A stretch of DNA of 25,162 nt from Caryophanales bacterium UBA3375. Lineage in GTDB: Bacteria; Bacillota_I; Bacilli_A; UBA3375. The first letter of the stretch is position 1. Each line of letters starts with the position of its first letter. The DNA is taken from assembly GCA_002359095.1 (NCBI GenBank), contig DEQD01000026.1, positions 1,472 to 26,633 of the forward strand. Reading direction: 5' to 3'. Shown here in pieces: positions 21,695 to 25,162 of the stretch. Below the pieces are notes generated by a model. It searched no databases, had not been told where the DNA came from, and saw only the letters and a program-made list of their open reading frames with translations. The position numbers and the translations under genes are program-made.

Positions 21695-22499
21695 TATAAC
21701 TCTCTAAAAAACGATATTGACCATCTAATGATGTAAATGTCGTTGTATTATTAATACTGTTCATAATATCTGTTTGAGTTGGATCATATTCACCAAATAA
21801 TACAGTCCAATTTTTAAACTCTTGTAATTGGTTAAATAACTGATTATAACAATCCATTCCATCTTCGCCGCTAAATAGAGCTAGATGTGGTTCTGCTAAT
21901 ACTAATTCATCTAATGTTCTAGTACTTGGAACATAAGGTGGATTAGTAACAATAATATCAAAGTAACTATTTTTATCAATATTAGTGAGTAAATCACTTG
22001 CTACTAAGTTTACATTAGTGATATTATGTTTATCTAAATTAATCTTAGTAACTTCTAAAGCTTTACTACTGATATCAGACATTGTTAAATTAATCTTATA
22101 TTTACCTTGTAGTTTTAAATATAAACTAATTCCAATAATCCCACTACCACAACATAAATCAAGAATACTAATTTCACTATCCTTTTGATAATTATTAATA
22201 ATATAGTTATAAACGTGTTCTACTAATTCTTCGGTTTCAACACGAGGAATTAGTACTCGTTTATCAATATAAAATTCATAACCACAAAATATTTCTAAAT
22301 TACAAAGATAAGCGATTGGTTGTTTTGTTTCTTCATATAAATTAACAAAATCATAAAAATCATCTAAGTCAATATCATAATCACTTCTAATAAAATCATT
22401 AACACTCATATTATATAAATGTTTAATGATTAAATGATTGTAACTGATCGGAAGGTTATTTGCTTCTAACCAATCATTAATGATATTAATCTTGTTCAA
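21681..22499 (-). CDS. prmC: Release factor glutamine methyltransferase PrmC
   Basis: PrmC N5-methylates the Gln of the GGQ motif in RF1 and RF2. An N-terminal helical domain is followed by PRVETEELVE (about 80-90), the SAM-binding DLCCGSGIIGISL, and the catalytic TNPPYVP. The length of 272 aa is normal. It starts with TTG (22499-22497) inside the end of prfA, 14 nt overlapping, without a strong ribosome binding site, so it depends on coupling. Its substrates RF1 and RF2 are both encoded in this window. Confidence 0.95.
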   Translation of the reverse strand: MNKINIINDWLEANNLPISYNHLIIKHLYNMSVNDFIRSDYDIDLDDFYDFVNLYEETKQPIAYLCNLEIFCGYEFYIDKRVLIPRVETEELVEHVYNYIINNYQKDSEISILDLCCGSGIIGISLYLKLQGKYKINLTMSDISSKALEVTKINLDKHNITNVNLVASDLLTNIDKNSYFDIIVTNPPYVPSTRTLDELVLAEPHLALFSGEDGMDCYNQLFNQLQEFKNWTVLFGEYDPTQTDIMNSINNTTTFTSLDGQYRFLESYNENH

Positions 22500-23559
22500 A
22501 TTTTTCTAATCTTTCTAATTGATCTTCAACAATTAAAGCATCTATTATTTCTTCTAATTTACCTTCCATTACTTGGTCTAATTTATTTAATGTTAAACCA
22601 ATACGATGGTCAGTTACTCGGTTTTGTGGATAATTGTATGTTCTAATTTTCTCACTACGAGCACCAGTTCCTAATTTTAACTTACGATCACTATCATTAG
22701 CATCCATTTGTTCTTGTAAATAATGATCATATAATTTAGCACGAAGTATCTTTAACCCTTGTTCTTTATTTTGTAATTGACTACGTTCATTTTGACAAGC
22801 TACTACAATACCTGTAGGTAAGTGCGTAATCCGAACGGCACTATCGGTCGTATTTACACTCTGACCTCCAGCTCCACCTGAACGGTATACATCAATTTTT
22901 AAATCATTATCATTAATTTCTACTTCTACATCTTCTACTTCAGGCATTACGATTACTGTTGCAGTTGAAGTATGAATACGTCCTTGTGATTCAGTTACCG
23001 GTACACGTTGGACACGATGTGATCCTGATTCAAACTTAAGTTTAGAGAATACATCATCACCTTTAACTAAACATGAAATTAATGAATAACCTCCGGCTTC
23101 AGCACTATGAGCTTCTAATAATTCCGTTTTAAATCCAATTGAATCAAAATACTTAGAATACATACGGTATAAATCTCCAGCAAAGATATTTGCTTCATCT
23201 CCACCAGCAGCTCCACGAATCTCTAAAATGGCATTTTTTCCATCATTAGGATCTTTAGGAAGTAAAAGAATTTTTACTTCATCTTCTAAATCAACTAATT
23301 GTTTTTCATTACTAACAATTGTTTCTTCTAGCATTTGTTTCATTTCTGCATCTTCTTCAATTTCTACTAATTCTTTAGCATCTTCTATTTCATCAAGTAG
23401 ACGTTTAAAAGTTTGATACATATTTTCAATTGGTTCTAATTCTTTAATTTCACGACTAACATTTTTAATCTTATTTGGATCTGATAATACTTCACTACTA
23501 GCCATTTGTTCTTGTAAAACTAAATACTTTTCATGTAAATTTTTTAGTTTCTCAAACAT
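22486..23559 (-). CDS. prfA: Peptide chain release factor 1
   Basis: RF1 releases peptides at UAA and UAG. PVT at 187-189 is the RF1 stop-recognition tripeptide and GGQ at 231-233 the catalytic motif in GGAGGQSVNTTDSA. The length of 357 aa is standard. AAGGAG precedes the ATG. It follows rpmE, from which it is separated by a strong hairpin terminator. Confidence 0.98.
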   Translation of the reverse strand: MFEKLKNLHEKYLVLQEQMASSEVLSDPNKIKNVSREIKELEPIENMYQTFKRLLDEIEDAKELVEIEEDAEMKQMLEETIVSNEKQLVDLEDEVKILLLPKDPNDGKNAILEIRGAAGGDEANIFAGDLYRMYSKYFDSIGFKTELLEAHSAEAGGYSLISCLVKGDDVFSKLKFESGSHRVQRVPVTESQGRIHTSTATVIVMPEVEDVEVEINDNDLKIDVYRSGGAGGQSVNTTDSAVRITHLPTGIVVACQNERSQLQNKEQGLKILRAKLYDHYLQEQMDANDSDRKLKLGTGARSEKIRTYNYPQNRVTDHRIGLTLNKLDQVMEGKLEEIIDALIVEDQLERLEKFEQD

Positions 23560-23572
23560 TTATCTCCTTTAT

Positions 23573-23605
23573 AAAAAGATAAAATAGAGTTTCCTCTATT
23601 TTATC
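23573..23605 (-). terminator. Strong terminator or attenuator between rpmE and prfA
   Basis: On the minus strand a perfect 12-bp stem (23605-23594 with 23589-23578) capped by a GAAA tetraloop is followed by TTTTT (23577-23573). The prfA ribosome binding site begins within a few bases of the T-run, so there is no room for a separate promoter after it. Confidence 0.88.
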
Positions 23606-23615
23606 CCTAAATAAT

Positions 23616-23822
23616 TTATTTACTAAAACCATATTTTTTGTTGAACTTGTCAACACGTCCAGCAGCAACAACTTGTTTAGCTTTACCAGTGTATGCTGGG
23701 TGACATTGATTACATTGTTCAACCACAAGATTATCTTTGTTAGATAATACATCAAATTCATTACCACATGTTGCACATTTAACATGAGTATTTACATAAT
23801 CAGCATGAATATCTTTTTTCAT
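23616..23822 (-). CDS. rpmE: Ribosomal protein L31 (zinc-binding form)
   Basis: L31 bridges the ribosomal subunits. At 68 aa it has the zinc ligands CATC near 16-19 and CNQC near 37-40, so it is the C+ form that holds zinc. HPAYTGK follows the second pair, as in the family. GGAGG precedes the ATG. It is the third gene of the rplM-rpsI-rpmE group. Confidence 0.97.
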   Translation of the reverse strand: MKKDIHADYVNTHVKCATCGNEFDVLSNKDNLVVEQCNQCHPAYTGKAKQVVAAGRVDKFNKKYGFSK

Positions 23823-23842
23823 AATAATCCTCCAAATTCCAA

Positions 23843-24232
23843 TTAACGTTTTGAGAACTGTGGAGCACGACGTGCTGCTTTAAGTCCATATTTCTTACGT
23901 TCTTTACTACGAGCATCACGAGTAATTAATCCTGCTGGTTTTAGAATTTTACGATACTCAGGATCAGCTTCCATTAAAGCACGAGCAATTCCTAAACGGA
24001 TTGCACCAGCTTGTCCACTAAATCCTCCACCTGTTGCATTAACAATAACATCAAATTTGTTTTCAGTTTCAGTTAATACTAAAGGTTGTTTTAAGTCAAT
24101 TAATAAGTTAGGGCTTGGAATGTATTGTTCCACATCAACACCATTGATTGTAATTTTACCACTTCCATCAATTAATCTTACACGAGCTACAGAAGATTTT
24201 CTACGACCTGTTCCATAATAAATATTTGCCAT
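23843..24232 (-). CDS. rpsI: Ribosomal protein S9
   Basis: S9 lies in the head of the 30S subunit and its C-terminal tail reaches the P-site t[19 protein letters not shown] at the start, [21 protein letters not shown] in the middle and the basic C-terminus ending QFSKR are diagnostic. At 129 aa it is complete. It lies 13 nt after rplM, the usual pair. Confidence 0.98.
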   Translation of the reverse strand: MANIYYGTGRRKSSVARVRLIDGSGKITINGVDVEQYIPSPNLLIDLKQPLVLTETENKFDVIVNATGGGFSGQAGAIRLGIARALMEADPEYRKILKPAGLITRDARSKERKKYGLKAARRAPQFSKR

Positions 24233-24245
24233 AATTTACTCCTTA

Positions 24246-24683
24246 TTATTTACCAATTTTGTATTCTTTTGGTTGTTGAGCTTCGTGTTTGTGATCAGGA
24301 CCAGCATAAACATATAAGTTTCTATACATTTGACGTCCTAATTTATTTTTTGGAAGCATACCTTTAATAGCTTTTTCTAAAATACGTTCTGGTGCTTTTT
24401 CTAATAATTGACCTGCAGTTTCTTGTTTTAATCCACCTGGGTGATTTGTGTGACGATAATAAACTTTATCACTCCACTTATTTCCAGAAAATTTAACTTT
24501 CTCTGCATTAATAATAATTACGTTATCTCCACAATCCATGTGTGGTGTAAACGTTGGTTTGTGTTTTCCACGTAACAAGTGAGCTACTTCACTAGCTAAA
24601 CGACCTACTGTTAAACCTTCAGCGTCGATTACTAACCAGTCTTTTTGAATTTCACTTGCTTTAAGACTATACGTTTTGTTCAT
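24246..24683 (-). CDS. rplM: Ribosomal protein L13
   Basis: L13 is an early-assembly protein of the 50S subunit. [30 protein letters not shown], and [22 protein letters not shown] are its signatures. At 145 aa it is complete. TTAGGAGT precedes the ATG. It is first in the operon, behind a consensus promoter and a structured leader. Confidence 0.98.
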   Translation of the reverse strand: MNKTYSLKASEIQKDWLVIDAEGLTVGRLASEVAHLLRGKHKPTFTPHMDCGDNVIIINAEKVKFSGNKWSDKVYYRHTNHPGGLKQETAGQLLEKAPERILEKAIKGMLPKNKLGRQMYRNLYVYAGPDHKHEAQQPKEYKIGK

Positions 24684-24738
24684 TTTTACTCCTAAACTAA
24701 GATGTTGTACGGGGCCATCTTAAGTGTTGTAAAACGCC
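24684..24738 (-). promoter_or_regulatory. Structured 5' leader of rplM (L13-leader candidate)
   Basis: The transcribed leader of about 55 nt contains TAAGATG pairing with CATCTTA (24722-24716 with 24704-24698) around an 11-nt loop. TACAACA followed by CTTA occurs twice. Position and size match the autoregulatory L13 leader known in low-GC Gram-positive bacteria. I assign it by context and structure, not by a covariance match. Confidence 0.6.
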
Positions 24739-24744
24739 ATTACT

Positions 24745-24772
24745 ATTATACCAAATTATATTAATATGTCAA
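24745..24772 (-). promoter_or_regulatory. Promoter of the rplM operon
   Basis: A perfect TTGACA (24772-24767), a 16-nt spacer and a perfect TATAAT (24750-24745) with TGG just before it occur on the minus strand. Only the tRNA promoter in the window is as close to consensus. Confidence 0.85.
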
Positions 24773-24790
24773 GTTTACAACTAATAAATT

Positions 24791-25069
24791 TTAGAAAGTT
24801 TGGGGTTTATTATTTAAACTATAATAAACTTTATTAGTTTGTACACCATAGTTATACATTAGTGAGAATAACATAACAAAGGGAATTGTTAATATAACTC
24901 CAGATATTATTAAGTTGATTACAAAATTATTAATAAAATATGTAATAATCATTAATAATAATGTACATATACAAAAACTGAGGTGATATAAACTTTTTTG
25001 TGTAAAGTCCCTTTTAAAAAAAATTACATTAAAAAAAGGAACTCTTGTATAATAATAAAAAAATAACAA
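24791..25069 (-). CDS. Doubtful small membrane protein ORF
   Basis: An open frame of 92 codons starts at TTG with no ribosome binding site. It encodes two hydrophobic segments (about residues 30-47 and 49-72) and a polar end. Its length in such AT-rich DNA is notable, yet the missing start signals and a -10-like TATAAT for the opposite strand inside it argue against a normal gene. It may be a decayed gene. I do not recognise a family. Confidence 0.3.
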   Translation of the reverse strand: MLFFYYYTRVPFFNVIFFKRDFTQKSLYHLSFCICTLLLMIITYFINNFVINLIISGVILTIPFVMLFSLMYNYGVQTNKVYYSLNNKPQTF

Positions 25070-25086
25070 AATTTACAAGGAGTTCC
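25038..25086 (+). promoter_or_regulatory. Promoter-like box and hairpin covering a ribosome binding site
   Basis: TATAAT at 25048-25053 is a possible -10 for the plus-strand gene. GGAACTCTTGTA (25038-25049) is the reverse complement of TACAAGGAGTTCC (25074-25086) with one bulged base. The right arm holds the AAGGAG ribosome binding site at 25077-25082. Confidence 0.45.
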
Positions 25087-25162
25087 ATGATTAATGATAA
25101 CAAAAAAGGAATAGAATATGTTATAGAATTACAAAAAGAATGTCGTGTAAATGTGATATTGT
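25087..25162 (+). CDS. Start of an unidentified protein (cut by window edge)
   Basis: An ATG 4 nt after AAGGAG opens a frame of 25 codons to the window edge, beginning MINDNKKGIEYVIELQKE. The good ribosome binding site is the main support. Too little is visible to name a family. Confidence 0.55.
   Translation, partial: MINDNKKGIEYVIELQKECRVNVIL

Noticed and set aside
23552..23785. Minus-strand ORF overlapping rpmE
   Set aside because: It is a frame shadow of rpmE and runs through the terminator; L31 is certain.
1..25162. Mobile elements, CRISPR arrays or defence systems
   Set aside because: No transposase, integrase, phage gene, regularly spaced direct repeats or recognised defence domains are seen; the content is core metabolism and translation.

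Overview
The window is a compact, AT-rich stretch of bacterial chromosome carrying almost only core genes. The type B RNase P RNA, a GpsB/DivIVA-type divisome protein, RNase J, an LtaS/OpgB-type phosphoglycerol transferase, AGGAGG-type ribosome binding sites and the order prfA-prmC-tsaC-rpiB all point to the Bacillota. It looks like a deep, low-GC Bacilli lineage such as an Erysipelotrichia- or RF39-like relative of the Mollicutes. It is not a Mollicute in the strict sense: gpsB, a DUF368 lipid-carrier transporter and the phosphoglycerol transferase suggest a walled cell, and both release factors (RF1 with PVT, RF2 with SPF) mean UGA is a stop codon. I cannot name the species from sequence alone. 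I saw no mobile element, phage gene, CRISPR array or rRNA.

Layout. 1-198: end of a tRNA operon on the minus strand (Pro partial, Arg-ACG, Val-UAC) behind a perfect consensus promoter. 380-2185: RNase J on the plus strand. 2190-7177: minus-strand operon read as an ArsC/Spx-like protein with a lysine-rich tail, folD, ychF, a phosphoglycerol transferase and a short CCA-enzyme-like nucleotidyltransferase. 7247-9292: plus-strand choline-kinase-like gene, miaA and a DUF896 gene. 9331-10074: membrane-anchored trigger-factor-type PPIase. 10118-18090: long minus-strand run read as yfcE-type phosphodiesterase, ispE, DUF368, secA, prfB, gpsB, rnpB and two plsC paralogues. 18143-20426: plus-strand rarA and a radical SAM gene. 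20427-20751: gap without a convincing gene. 20752-24683: minus-strand rplM-rpsI-rpmE-prfA-prmC-tsaC-rpiB. 24791-25162: a doubtful small membrane ORF and the start of an unidentified plus-strand gene.

How the genes fit together. Many serve translation and RNA: tRNAs, RNase P RNA, RNase J, miaA, tsaC, the CCA-like enzyme, release factors with their methylase PrmC, three ribosomal proteins and YchF. A second group serves the envelope: SecA, two PlsC acyltransferases, the DUF368 transporter, ispE of the MEP isoprenoid pathway, the phosphoglycerol transferase, the choline-kinase-like enzyme and the anchored PPIase.

No undescribed multi-gene system is evident. The most interesting points are local: folD has no canonical start codon and follows a lysine-tailed gene with an in-frame A-AAA-AAA heptamer; rnpB runs into plsC with no terminator; a perfect 33-bp palindrome holds two divergent -10 elements and an apparently leaderless rarA; and a 16-bp perfect hairpin lies in the FeS-cysteine codons of the radical SAM gene.
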